Shown piece by piece: positions 1 through 7,158 of a stretch of DNA of 9,593 nt (positions are counted from its first letter, which is position 1; each line of letters begins with the position of its first letter). The stretch comes from Pseudomonadota bacterium. GTDB lineage: Bacteria > Pseudomonadota > Alphaproteobacteria > Acetobacterales > Acetobacteraceae. The position numbers were made by a program, and so were the translations under genes. The stretch spans positions 1-9,593 of the forward strand of contig JAKBCD010000030.1 in assembly GCA_021808205.1 (NCBI GenBank), in the 5' to 3' direction. The notes under the pieces are model-generated. The model had not been told where the DNA came from and made no database searches. It was given only the letters and a program-made list of their open reading frames with translations.

Positions 1-1
1 G

Positions 2-637
2 GGTTATCTGAACACACGCCAGATGTCCGCCGCCTTCCAGATCATGCGCTCCAACGAACTTGTCTGGGCGCGGCTGGTGAATACCTATATTCTGGGCGAG
101 CGCGAGGCGATGACGGATCTCAGTGCCTGGAACGCGGACCAGACGCGGATGCCGGCAAGGATGCACAGCGAGTACATGCGCGGCTTGTTTCTCGAAAACC
201 GGCTCTCCGCCGGGCGTTTCGCTGTGGAGGGGCGCGTGATCGCGTTGCATGACATCAAAGTTCCGGTCTTCGCCCTCGCCACCGAGCGGGATCACATCGC
301 GCCATGGCGATCAGTTTACAAGCTGGCCCTGTTCACGGATACCGACTTCACCTTCGTGCTGAGCTCAGGCGGCCATAATGTCGGGATCGTCAATCCGCCG
401 AAAGCTGAAATTGGCTCTTTCCGGATCGGCAGGCGCCAGCCCGGCCAGCGATATAGGGATCCGGATAGCTGGGTCGCCGCGGCGGAACAGTGTGGCGGCT
501 CCTGGTGGCTCGCCTGGCAATCCTGGATGGCGGGGCATGGTACGCATAAGCGTGTACCCCCGCCATCAATGGGGTCAGCGGAGCATAACCTTCCGCCTTT
601 GACAGATGCTCCTGGGAACTATGTGCAAATGCCATAA
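2..637 (+). CDS. phaC: PhaC-family polyhydroxyalkanoate polymerase, C-terminal part (5' end outside window)
   Basis: The reading frame is open from the window edge (frame starting at base 2) to TAA at 635-637, giving 211 residues; the ATG at 23 is internal, because homology-like sequence (GYLNTRQ) precedes it. It is the C-terminal half of an alpha/beta-hydrolase of the PHA polymerase family, which joins 3-hydroxyacyl-CoA units into storage polyester. Visible family features are the block around MRSNELVWARLVNTYILG, a catalytic Asp in ATERDHIAPW (visible residue 97) and a catalytic His in SSGGHNVGIVNPP (residue 125). The 28-residue Asp-His spacing matches what I recall for class I PhaC. The tail DPDSWVAAAE...GSWW...APGNYV is also typical. 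The nucleophile Cys and N-terminal domain would lie upstream, so intactness cannot be judged. The SGGHN form suggests a PhaC subgroup rather than the textbook enzyme. The gene is convergent with cobT. Confidence 0.88.
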   Translation, partial: GYLNTRQMSAAFQIMRSNELVWARLVNTYILGEREAMTDLSAWNADQTRMPARMHSEYMRGLFLENRLSAGRFAVEGRVIALHDIKVPVFALATERDHIAPWRSVYKLALFTDTDFTFVLSSGGHNVGIVNPPKAEIGSFRIGRRQPGQRYRDPDSWVAAAEQCGGSWWLAWQSWMAGHGTHKRVPPPSMGSAEHNLPPLTDAPGNYVQMP

Positions 638-925
638 GGAAATCCATGCCAGGACGTACTCTAAGGATGAGTGTTGAATGAGTACCTACATCTGGGCGTA
701 CTGCCCATTGTTTGCCGTTCCTGAATGATAGATGTGTCATGGATTTTGTTCGGCCGACAGGATGGTCAGCTATCAATATCGGGGGGTAGTGCCTGCTCTG
801 ACCAAGTTGGTGCCCAACCGCCCCGTGATCAGAAATCCTCACGCCATTGGAATGTTCGGTTCAGAGTACCTGACCAGAACCCCAGAACGACCGTATCGGG
901 CGCAGAGCAGTCAGGAGCTGACCGA
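638..925. other. Intergenic gap between phaC and cobT, no convincing gene
   Basis: This 288-base gap separates the convergent phaC and cobT genes. An open frame at 732-959 (plus) overlaps the cobT 3' end and resembles nothing I know. In the same frame a 16-codon stretch at 678-725 has a weak purine-rich site upstream (AAGGA near 663-667) but ends in tandem TGA-TAG at 726-731. Small inverted repeats are present: GTACTC (656-661) with GAGTAC (680-685), GGGC/GCCC around 694-706, and GTCAG/CTGAC (910-914/918-922). None is followed by a T-run, so I call no terminator. The base composition looks less GC-rich than the flanking genes. It may be decayed sequence or a long 3' region. Confidence 0.55.
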
Positions 926-2803
926 TCAAGCCACCATCGTCGCCTGGCGGCTGGCATAGCGTGCCCACGCTTCGGCGGCATCCTCGTCGAACAACTCGGT
1001 GAGTTTGCGCATCATTGTGCCGCCTAATTCCTCGGCATCCACGATCGTGACCGCGCGGCGGTAATAGCGCGTCACGTCATGGCCAATGCCGATGGCGATG
1101 AGCTCCACTGCATCACGCGTCTCAATCTCCCTGATCACGTCGCGCAGATGCCGCTCCAGATAATTTCCTGGATTCACCGAAAGGGTTGAATCATCAACCG
1201 GTGCGCCGTCGGAGATCACCATAAGAATGCGCCTGTGCTCGGGTCTGCTTAGCAGGCGGCGATAGGCCCAGAGCAGCGATTCGCCATCGATATTTTCCTT
1301 CAGCAAACCTTCGCGCAGCATCAGCCCAAGATTTTTACGTGCCCGGCGCCAGGGCGTGTCAGCGGCCTTATAGATGATGTGGCGCAGATCGTTCAGCCGG
1401 CCTGGATTCGGTGGTTTGCCTGCCTGCACCCAGGTTTCACGGCTCTGCCCGCCCTTCCAGGCGCGGGTGGTGAAGCCGAGCACTTCCACTTTAACCGCGC
1501 AGCGTTCCAGCGTGCGGGCTAGAATATCCCCGCACATCGCCGCCACTGTGATGGGCCGACCGCGCATGGAGCCGGAATTGTCGATCAGCAGCGTGACCAC
1601 GGTATCGCGGAAATCGGTGTCGCGCTCACGCTTGTAGGTGAGGGCGAGCAGCGGGTCGGCGATGACGCGGGAAAGGCGGGCCGGGTCCAGCATGCCCTCT
1701 TCCAGGTCGAACTCCCAGGCGCGGGTTTGCTGCGCCAGCAGGCGGCGTTGCAGCCGGTTGGCAAGTTTGGAGACCAAGGCTTGCAGATGCTGTAATTGCT
1801 GGTCGAGCTGCAGGCGCAGCCGGCCTAGCTCATCGGCATCGCATAGATCCTCCGCAGCCACCTCTTCGTCGAAGGCGCGGGTGAAGGCGCGGTAGGCGGT
1901 TTTATCGTCGCCGGGCGGCTGATTGCGGTGCTGCTGCGGGCCGGCCGGCGCCTCGCTCCCTTCGCTGGATTCTTCGGCGGTGTCATCCGTATCGCCGGAG
2001 TCCTCCCCGCCCTCGGCTTCGGCAGTTTCCGGGGCGGCGGCCAGCATCGGCGCTTCCTGTTGCTGGGAATCGCCCTGCATCTCTTGTGAATTATCTTGTT
2101 GCGGAGTCTGCTCACCGCCCTCGGCATCCTGCTCGGCCTCTTCGTCACTGCCCGGCTCGGCCTCGCCCTCCGCCAGAGCCACGGCGGCCAGCAACTTACG
2201 CGCGGCGGTAATGAAATTTGTCTGGTTGTCCCGCGCGGCGGCAAGGTCGCTCAGCGCCTGCTCCGCATCCTGACCCAGCGTGCCGCGCCAGAGGTCGAGC
2301 GCGTGTTTCGCGGTATCCGGCACCGAGGCAGGGTCCATCCGTTCGCGCGCCAGCAGCGAGAGCGCTGTAGAGAGCGGCATCTGCTCGCGCGCGGTGAGGT
2401 TTTCCATCCCCGCCTGGGCACATTCCTCGCCCAACCGGCTGCGCAGATTGGCCGCGACACCGGCCATGTATTCCGAGCCGACAATTTCCACCCGCGCCTG
2501 CTCGAGTGCGTCAAAGGCTTCCTTGCCTTCACGCGAGTGAGGCGCACGGGCATTGTGCAGGCTGTCATCATGATAGCGCAGCCGCAGGGCAATGGCATCC
2601 GCCGCCGCCCGCAGCTTGGTCATCTCCGGGGCTGGCAGCGCGCGCGAGGGCGGCGGCAACCGGGCGCGCCTGCCGGTAAGCCCGGAAGGGCCTGGCTGGT
2701 AGGCCACCTGCACATCGGCATCATGCGCCATGGCGCGCAGTGTGCCCGAAATGGCGCGTTTGAAATCCTCTGCTGCCTTGCTCTGGTCCTGCTTTCCGCT
2801 CAT
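926..2803 (-). CDS. cobT: Cobaltochelatase subunit CobT
   Basis: CobT forms a complex with the AAA+ ATPase CobS that drives ATP-dependent cobalt insertion into hydrogenobyrinic acid a,c-diamide by CobN, in the aerobic cobalamin pathway in the cytoplasm. The 625-residue product has an N-terminal helical CobT domain (about 1-210), a very acidic, Gln/Glu/Asp/Ser-rich linker (about 211-295), a helical stretch (about 300-395) and a C-terminal von Willebrand A domain. The MIDAS metal motif DNSGS is at 408-412, and the second VWA loop is SDGAP at 531-535. The ATG at 2803 lies only 6 bases past the cobS stop and has just a weak purine stretch before it, so translation is probably coupled to cobS. The stop is TGA at 928-926. 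Length and domain order are normal for the family. cobN is not in the window. Confidence 0.96.
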   Translation of the reverse strand: MSGKQDQSKAAEDFKRAISGTLRAMAHDADVQVAYQPGPSGLTGRRARLPPPSRALPAPEMTKLRAAADAIALRLRYHDDSLHNARAPHSREGKEAFDALEQARVEIVGSEYMAGVAANLRSRLGEECAQAGMENLTAREQMPLSTALSLLARERMDPASVPDTAKHALDLWRGTLGQDAEQALSDLAAARDNQTNFITAARKLLAAVALAEGEAEPGSDEEAEQDAEGGEQTPQQDNSQEMQGDSQQQEAPMLAAAPETAEAEGGEDSGDTDDTAEESSEGSEAPAGPQQHRNQPPGDDKTAYRAFTRAFDEEVAAEDLCDADELGRLRLQLDQQLQHLQALVSKLANRLQRRLLAQQTRAWEFDLEEGMLDPARLSRVIADPLLALTYKRERDTDFRDTVVTLLIDNSGSMRGRPITVAAMCGDILARTLERCAVKVEVLGFTTRAWKGGQSRETWVQAGKPPNPGRLNDLRHIIYKAADTPWRRARKNLGLMLREGLLKENIDGESLLWAYRRLLSRPEHRRILMVISDGAPVDDSTLSVNPGNYLERHLRDVIREIETRDAVELIAIGIGHDVTRYYRRAVTIVDAEELGGTMMRKLTELFDEDAAEAWARYASRQATMVA

Positions 2804-2809
2804 GGCGTG

Positions 2810-3817
2810 TCAGGCGCTCTTGCGCAGGCCGGTCGGAATTTCCTCGTTAAAGCAGCGCTGGTAATACTCAGCCACCGTCTGACGCTCAGCCTCGTCGCAT
2901 TTATTGAGGAAGGTGAGGCGGAAGGCGAAGCCGACATCGCCGAAAATGCGGGTGTTCTCTGCCCAGGTGATGACGGTGCGCGGCGACATGACGGTGGAGA
3001 GATCCCCGGCGATGAAGCCCGCACGTGTGAGATCCGCCAGCGCCACCATGGCGCCGACGCGCTTCTTAGCCGCTTCATCCTTCGGGTCGTACTTCATCTT
3101 CGCCATCACGATCCCGACCTCCTGCGCATGCGGCAGGTAGTTCAGCGTGGCGACGATGTTCCAGCGGTCCATCTGGCCCTGATTGATCTGCTGGGTGCCG
3201 TGATACAGCCCGGTGGTATCGCCCAGACCCACCGTGTTAGCGGTGGAGAACAAGCGGAAGGCAGGGTGCGGACGAATGACGCGGTTCTGGTCCAGCAGCG
3301 TCAGCTTGCCCTCCACCTCCAGTACGCGCTGGATCACGAACATGACGTCCGGCCGACCGGCGTCGTACTCGTCGAACACCAGGGCGCAGGCGTGCTGCAA
3401 TGCCCAGGGCAGGATGCCTTCGTGAAATTCTGTCACCTGCTTGCCGTCCTTCAGCACAATCGCATCTTTGCCGACGAGGTCGATGCGGCTGATATGACTG
3501 TCCAGATTGACCCGGATGCACGGCCAGTTGAGGCGTGCCGCCACCTGCTCGATATGGGTGGATTTACCGGTGCCGTGGTAGCCTTGCACCATCACGCGGC
3601 GGTTGAAGGCGAACCCAGCGAGGATGGCGAGCGTGGTCTCGCGGTCGAACTGATAGGAAGTGTCGATCTCCGGCACATGCTCGGTGCGGGCGGAGAAGGC
3701 CGGCACCACCATGTCCGATTCAAAGCCGAAAACCTCGCGCACCTTCACGGTGGTGTCCGGCAGATCAATTGCCGAGGTCGGCAGGGGGCTGGTTTGGGTC
3801 GTCACGCCGTCGTTCAT
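2810..3817 (-). CDS. cobS: Cobaltochelatase AAA+ ATPase subunit CobS
   Basis: CobS is the MoxR-like AAA+ ATPase of aerobic cobaltochelatase; it assembles with CobT and powers cobalt insertion by CobN. The 335-residue product has the CobS N-terminal segment ([16 protein letters not shown], about 27-42), Walker [10 protein letters not shown] at 79-87, Walker B ALVFDEYD at 145-152, a sensor-1-like STAN at 191-194 and a likely arginine-finger region near SPRTVITW (278-285). The length is close to known CobS proteins (about 330 residues). The start at 3817 is supported by AGGA about 9 bases upstream (on the minus strand, AGGAATCGACTAAATG). It follows the J-domain gene by 56 bases and precedes cobT by 6. 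I see no separate promoter for it, so the three genes probably form one transcript. Confidence 0.97.
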   Translation of the reverse strand: MNDGVTTQTSPLPTSAIDLPDTTVKVREVFGFESDMVVPAFSARTEHVPEIDTSYQFDRETTLAILAGFAFNRRVMVQGYHGTGKSTHIEQVAARLNWPCIRVNLDSHISRIDLVGKDAIVLKDGKQVTEFHEGILPWALQHACALVFDEYDAGRPDVMFVIQRVLEVEGKLTLLDQNRVIRPHPAFRLFSTANTVGLGDTTGLYHGTQQINQGQMDRWNIVATLNYLPHAQEVGIVMAKMKYDPKDEAAKKRVGAMVALADLTRAGFIAGDLSTVMSPRTVITWAENTRIFGDVGFAFRLTFLNKCDEAERQTVAEYYQRCFNEEIPTGLRKSA

Positions 3818-3873
3818 TTAGTCGATTCCTATCAATTGCGCCTTGGCGCTAGCGTCGTTGTCCTGAATAGCCC

Positions 3874-4479
3874 TCAAGGGGCAGAGGCTGGCACTTCTGT
3901 ATGCCGGGATGGGGTTAGTTTGCCACGTAGGGCCGCGTAGGCAAGGTTGATCGTCTTCAAAGTCTCCTCGGCCTTGCGGTCGCCGTGGTTGGCATCGGGA
4001 TGATGGCGTTTCACCAGCTCCTTGTAGCGGGTTTTCACCGCCTCCAGAGTCACCGGCCAGGAGAGCCCGAACACCTGCAAAGGCTCACGCAGATCGGCCG
4101 GGGTGCCGGGGCTAGGAGTTTTTTTTACGCGTGGTCCAAAGGCAAAAGCTTGAAGCTCGGCCTCGACCGCCTCTTCCAGCCGTGCCGCCTTACCGTTCTG
4201 GCCCAGTGGCCAAGTGGGGCGCTGCCAGGACGAATCGGCACGGGTCGCAGCCTCGATCTCGTCGGCGGACATACCTTTGTAGTAATCCCATGAGGCATTA
4301 TAGGCGCGGACATGCTCCAGGCAGAACCAATGGAACTCCCGCAGCGTGGTGCGGGATTTTGGCGCGCGGTATTCACCCGCGAGTGGGCAGCCATGGCTCT
4401 CACACGGCTGGCCGGGGGCGGCTGGGTCTGGCGCATAGGCGCGGCGCTTGTTCCGTGGCTTGTCGTCAGTCGAAATCAT
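3874..4479 (-). CDS. J-domain (DnaJ-like) protein with N-terminal Cys/His segment
   Basis: A probable Hsp40-type co-chaperone that would stimulate DnaK through a C-terminal J domain. Taking ATG 4479 gives 201 residues. The J domain covers about 134-190, with FGLSWPVTLEAVKTRYKEL then the essential HPD at 160-162 and a helix ending LAYAALRG. The N-terminal half carries Cys26, Cys31, Cys53 and His56 in a conserved-looking block (RAPKSRTTLREFHWFCLEHVRAYN, split over 38-61), perhaps a metal site. There is no J-type G/F region or DnaJ zinc finger, so this is a short class III-like protein. Start choice is uncertain: in-frame ATGs also occur at 4500, 4533 and 4593, none with a good ribosome site. 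I prefer 4479 because the earlier codons encode Arg/Ala-rich, low-information sequence and 4593 overlaps bolA. It heads the cobS-cobT operon and is divergent from bolA. Confidence 0.9.
   Translation of the reverse strand: MISTDDKPRNKRRAYAPDPAAPGQPCESHGCPLAGEYRAPKSRTTLREFHWFCLEHVRAYNASWDYYKGMSADEIEAATRADSSWQRPTWPLGQNGKAARLEEAVEAELQAFAFGPRVKKTPSPGTPADLREPLQVFGLSWPVTLEAVKTRYKELVKRHHPDANHGDRKAEETLKTINLAYAALRGKLTPSRHTEVPASAP
4119..4126 (-). repeat. A8 homopolymer run inside the J-domain gene
   Basis: Eight T on the plus strand read as A8 on the coding strand, in codons GTA AAA AAA ACT (Val118-Lys-Lys-Thr), in the linker just before the J domain. It is the longest A run I noticed in any coding strand here. 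One extra A, or a -1 ribosomal slip, reads AAC TCC TAG and stops at once, leaving only the N-terminal Cys/His part. Whether slippage happens is unknown. Confidence 0.75.
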
Positions 4480-4565
4480 GCGCCTAATGTGCGCGTTCAT
4501 GCGCCGCGCGGCAACAACCCTGTGCGCGGCCATGCGCGCGGCGCAGGACAGATTGGAGTATGACG
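4480..4565. promoter_or_regulatory. Divergent intergenic region between the J-domain gene and bolA
   Basis: Eighty-six bases lie between the chosen starts of the two divergent genes and must hold at least one promoter unless the J-domain gene starts further upstream. It is GC-rich with repeated GCGC units, including the perfect 10-base palindrome GCCGCGCGGC at 4503-4512 and a second GCGCGCGGCGC stretch near 4533-4543. I could not pick out convincing -35/-10 pairs for either direction. The region is named by position, not by a recognised site. Confidence 0.35.
4555..4558 (+). promoter_or_regulatory. Ribosome binding site deciding the bolA start
   Basis: GGAG at 4555-4558 is one base from the ATG at 4560, too close to serve it, but seven bases from the in-frame ATG at 4566. 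This favours 4566 as the true bolA start, giving an N-terminus of MSRSERIK rather than MTMSRSER. Confidence 0.65.
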
Positions 4566-4850
4566 ATGAGCAGGAGCGAACGGATAAAAGCAACGCTGGA
4601 GGCGGCCTTCCAGCCGGCTGCTTTGCAGATCGAGGATGAGAGCCGGCGCCACGCCAACCACGCCGGGCGTAACGGGCTGGAGGCGGGTGAAACGCATTAC
4701 AAGGTAATGATGGTTGCCACAGCGTTCGCAGGGCTTTCGCGCGTGGCGCGCCAGCGCGCGGTGAACGAGGCGCTGGCGGGTGAGTTTTCCACCGGCATGC
4801 ACGCTCTCTCTCTCACGCTGCGCACGCCAGAGGAGATGGAGCGCGCTTAA
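4566..4850 (+). CDS. BolA-family protein
   Basis: A small protein of the BolA/IbaG family. These usually pair with monothiol glutaredoxins around a [2Fe-2S] cluster and act in iron or redox control; some members affect cell shape and stress response. The 94-residue product shows the family order: helix SERIKATLEAAF, then IEDES (22-26), RHANHAG (28-34), GETHYKV (41-47), FAGLSRVARQRAVNEAL (54-70) and the C-terminal MHALSL (78-83). His79 would be the invariant cluster-ligand candidate, and His29, His32 and His44 lie in the variable loop. The usual RHR before the last helix is RQR here (His to Gln). The start at 4566 is chosen from the GGAG spacing; ATG 4560 is the alternative. Its stop TAA shares bases with the manC stop. 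The neighbouring J-domain/cobS/cobT operon is on the other strand. Confidence 0.92.
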   Translation: MSRSERIKATLEAAFQPAALQIEDESRRHANHAGRNGLEAGETHYKVMMVATAFAGLSRVARQRAVNEALAGEFSTGMHALSLTLRTPEEMERA

Positions 4851-6283
4851 TTGCGGCCGTAATTATCCTCCAGCCTCACAATATCATCCTCACCCAGATA
4901 TGCGCCGGACTGCACCTCGATGAGGGTGAGGGGAATTTTGCCGGGGTTGTCCAGCCTATGGACGCAGCCAAGCGGTAAATAAACGCTCTCGTTTTCCCGC
5001 AGGAGAATCTGCTCCTCGTTACGGGTGACGAGGGCGGAGCCCGCTACCACCACCCAATGCTCGGCGCGGTGGAAATGCTTCTGCAATGAGAGCTGGCGGC
5101 CCGGCCACACAACAATGCGCTTCACCTGGAAGCGGTCGGCCTGGATCAGGCTTTCATAAAACCCCCAGGGCCGGTAGGTGCGGTTGTGGCTCTCGGCTTC
5201 CAGCCGCTTCTGGGCTTTCAGCTTATCGACAATTTTTTTAACGTTCTGTGCCTCGCTTTTATGCGCCACCAGCACCGCATCCTGGGTGGTGACGACCACG
5301 ACGTCCTGCACGCCCAGCAGGGCGGTGAGCATACCATCTGAGCGCGCATAGCAATTGCTGGCGCCTTCCAGCACGACATCACCTTGCGCGAAATTGCCTG
5401 CGCCGTCGCGCGGGGCGATATCCGCCAGGGCAGACCAGGAACCGACATCCGACCAGCCGAGGGAAGCAGGCACCACGGCGGCCTTGCTGGTTTTTTCGGC
5501 GATCGCATAGTCGATGGAGATATCAGGCGCGGCGGCGAAGGCGGCTTCGTCCAGCCGGATGAAATCGAGGTCTGTTTTGCGCCCGGAAACGGCGGCACGG
5601 GCGGCTTTGAGAACCTCCGGCGCGTGGAGCTGCATCTCTTCGATCAGCAAATCCGCCCGGAACACGAACATGCCGGAATTCCAGAGATAGCCGCCTTGTT
5701 CCAGCATGGCGGCGGCGCGGGCGGCATCGGGTTTTTCGATGAAGCGTTCCAGCTTGTGCACGCCGTCCAGCCCCTCCAACGCTGCACCTTGGGCGATGTA
5801 GCCATAACCGGTTTCAGGTGCAGTGGGCTGCATACCGAAGGTGACGAAATACCCGGCGCGCGCGGCGGCGGCGGCACGGGCAAGGGCCGCGCGCAGGGCG
5901 GGTAGGTCTTGAATCGCGGCATCCGCGGCCATAATCCAGAGCACGGCCTCAGGGTTGGTCTCAGCGGCCAGCAGGGCAGCGGCGGCAATGGCCGGGGCGG
6001 AATTGCGGCCCACAGGCTCCAACAGAACCTGAGGCGAGCCGATACCGGCATCGCGGAGCTGTTCGGCCACCACGAAGCGATGGTCCTGGTTGGCGACGAT
6101 GATGGGGGCGGTGAAGCCCGGCCCGGTGGCACGCAAGGCGGTTTGCGCCAGCATCGGGGTTTGCGAGATCAGCGGCCAGAATTGCTTGGGAAAGCTCTTG
6201 CGGGAAACCGGCCAGAGCCTGGTGCCGGAGCCGCCGCACAGAATCACCGGAACGAGCGTGGAGTCCGTGGTTTGGCTCGGCAT
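4847..6283 (-). CDS. manC: Bifunctional mannose-1-phosphate guanylyltransferase / mannose-6-phosphate isomerase
   Basis: Makes GDP-mannose from mannose-1-phosphate and GTP; the C-terminal cupin-type domain interconverts fructose-6-phosphate and mannose-6-phosphate. The products feed exopolysaccharide, LPS or similar glycans. The 478-residue protein has the nucleotidyltransferase signature PVILCGGSGTRLWPVSRKSFPKQF spread over 12-35, LEPVGRNSAPA (88-98), ERFIEKP (179-185), YLWNSGMFVF (199-208) and SLGWSDVGSW (274-283). The type II isomerase domain starts at RPWGFYESL (371-379), with the metal-binding QKHFHRAEHW (401-410) and LGCVHRLDNPG (438-448). The ATG at 6283 is chosen over 6310 because AGGGA lies seven bases upstream and the protein then begins at the usual place. 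The metal-site segment reads MAADAAI (118-124), where many homologues have a DH pair; the Asp is kept. It is convergent with bolA and divergent from the creatininase gene. Confidence 0.95.
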   Translation of the reverse strand: MPSQTTDSTLVPVILCGGSGTRLWPVSRKSFPKQFWPLISQTPMLAQTALRATGPGFTAPIIVANQDHRFVVAEQLRDAGIGSPQVLLEPVGRNSAPAIAAAALLAAETNPEAVLWIMAADAAIQDLPALRAALARAAAAARAGYFVTFGMQPTAPETGYGYIAQGAALEGLDGVHKLERFIEKPDAARAAAMLEQGGYLWNSGMFVFRADLLIEEMQLHAPEVLKAARAAVSGRKTDLDFIRLDEAAFAAAPDISIDYAIAEKTSKAAVVPASLGWSDVGSWSALADIAPRDGAGNFAQGDVVLEGASNCYARSDGMLTALLGVQDVVVVTTQDAVLVAHKSEAQNVKKIVDKLKAQKRLEAESHNRTYRPWGFYESLIQADRFQVKRIVVWPGRQLSLQKHFHRAEHWVVVAGSALVTRNEEQILLRENESVYLPLGCVHRLDNPGKIPLTLIEVQSGAYLGEDDIVRLEDNYGRN

Positions 6284-6363
6284 TTTATTTCCCTTTATGC
6301 GACGTGACACTGAGTTAACCGACCTGCCTGGAAACTGTCCAGCGAGGCTGCCAGAGTAGGGGC
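6284..6363. promoter_or_regulatory. Divergent intergenic region between manC and the creatininase-family gene
   Basis: Eighty bases between the two divergent starts. On the minus side it contains the manC ribosome site (AGGGA, rc of 6291-6295). On the plus side AGGGG (6358-6362) sits only one base before the ATG at 6364, and GAGG (6344-6347) is 16 bases away, so neither is well spaced. A small inverted repeat, CTGGA/TCCAG (6328-6332/6338-6342), lies between. I see no convincing promoter hexamers. Confidence 0.35.
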
Positions 6364-7158
6364 ATGACCGATGTTCCTTCCTCCGTCCGGCTGCAAGACC
6401 TCACCGCGTCAGCACTCGACGCCCTGCTGCCAAACCGCCCGGTGATTTTGTTGCCGCTGGGCAGCCAGGAGGATCATGGCCCGCATCAGCCAATGGGGGA
6501 TTTCGTGCTGGCGGATATGCTGGCTGAACGTATCGCAAGGCGGGCGCAGGGCGCGGGAACACCCTGCCTGGTGTCCCCCACGCTGCCCTTCGGCGTGGCC
6601 GATTACTTCGGTTCCAGCCCCGGAGGGATGGCATTGGCGCCGGAGAGCTTTCGCCGTATACTGACCGATTTGCTGGATGGGCTGCGGTGCCACGGGCTGA
6701 ACCGGATCGTCATTCTCAACGCCCATGGCGGCAATATGCCGGTGATCCATGAGGTGACGTTGGCGCTACGCAAGGCGGAGAACGTAGTGGTGCCGTCTTT
6801 CTATCTCTGGAAAATCGCCCGTCAGCTGATGGAAAAACGGAGCGTGAAAAGCGCGCGGTTTGGTCATGGGGCGGAGCCGCTGCTGTCCTTGAACATGGCG
6901 CTGCGGCCGGGCTGCGTGCGCCCCGGCGCGGTGCCGGTTGAAGGCGGCGAGCTGCTCGGGCTGAAAGTAAAGGATTTCGGCGCGCTGGATTTCGAGGGGC
7001 TGAGCGTGGAGGCGCCGCTGGAATTCAACGCCGTTCCCAAACCCGCGATCAAGGCCGCCTGGGCGGAGGGGAGTGGCGCGCTTGGCGAAGCGCTGGCGGA
7101 GGAGTTGGTAGAGGTGGCGGCGCGGTTTGTGGCCCACGCCGCCGCCCATATGGATTAA
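6364..7158 (+). CDS. Creatininase-family amidohydrolase
   Basis: A cytosolic metal-dependent amidohydrolase of the creatininase / MftE / FAPy-deformylase fold. The 264-residue length is normal. Metal ligands expected from the family are visible: GSQEDHGPHQPMGDF at 33-47 gives Glu36, His38 and Asp46; NAHGGN at 119-124 gives His121; GHGAEPLLSL at 168-177 gives Glu171. LPFGVADYFGSSPGGMAL (74-91) is the usual substrate-side block. The substrate cannot be read from sequence: true creatininases, deformylases in deazaflavin or riboflavin-type pathways and many uncharacterised amidases share these residues. No creatinine or creatine genes are nearby. The start ATG at 6364 has a poorly spaced ribosome site, but the N-terminus has the normal length before the first motif. 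The 3' end overlaps the convergent gabT by four bases. Confidence 0.92.
   Translation: MTDVPSSVRLQDLTASALDALLPNRPVILLPLGSQEDHGPHQPMGDFVLADMLAERIARRAQGAGTPCLVSPTLPFGVADYFGSSPGGMALAPESFRRILTDLLDGLRCHGLNRIVILNAHGGNMPVIHEVTLALRKAENVVVPSFYLWKIARQLMEKRSVKSARFGHGAEPLLSLNMALRPGCVRPGAVPVEGGELLGLKVKDFGALDFEGLSVEAPLEFNAVPKPAIKAAWAEGSGALGEALAEELVEVAARFVAHAAAHMD

Noticed and set aside
539..558. Hairpin-like GGTACGC/GCGTGTACC inside the phaC 3' coding region
   Set aside because: It contains a two-base bulge, lies within conserved coding sequence and has no T-run; it reads as chance.
390..842. 150-codon open frame on the minus strand over the phaC 3' end and the gap
   Set aside because: It overlaps a clear PhaC C-terminus on the other strand and its product matches nothing I recognise. 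It is the main alternative for the gap but has no ribosome site or motif to support it.
910..922. GTCAG-GAG-CTGAC inverted repeat just past the cobT stop
   Set aside because: The stem is only five base pairs and no T-run follows in the cobT direction, so it is not a convincing terminator.
3845..3865. GCGCC/GGCGC repeat between the J-domain gene and cobS
   Set aside because: A two-base loop cannot form a stable hairpin and there is no T-run; it does not argue against one operon.
2096..3940. 614-codon open frame on the plus strand
   Set aside because: It lies opposite cobT and cobS, which are unmistakable. Its product is Arg/His/Gly-rich with no recognisable domain, typical of an antisense shadow in GC-rich coding DNA.
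4560..4562. Upstream ATG as bolA start
   Set aside because: The GGAG site ends one base before it, while the ATG at 4566 has normal spacing.
5384..5905. 173-codon plus-strand open frame opposite manC
   Set aside because: A shadow of the manC coding frame, Gly/Arg-rich, without motifs.
6308..6310. Upstream ATG as manC start
   Set aside because: It adds nine unconserved residues, and the clear AGGGA ribosome site lies downstream of it, serving the ATG at 6283.
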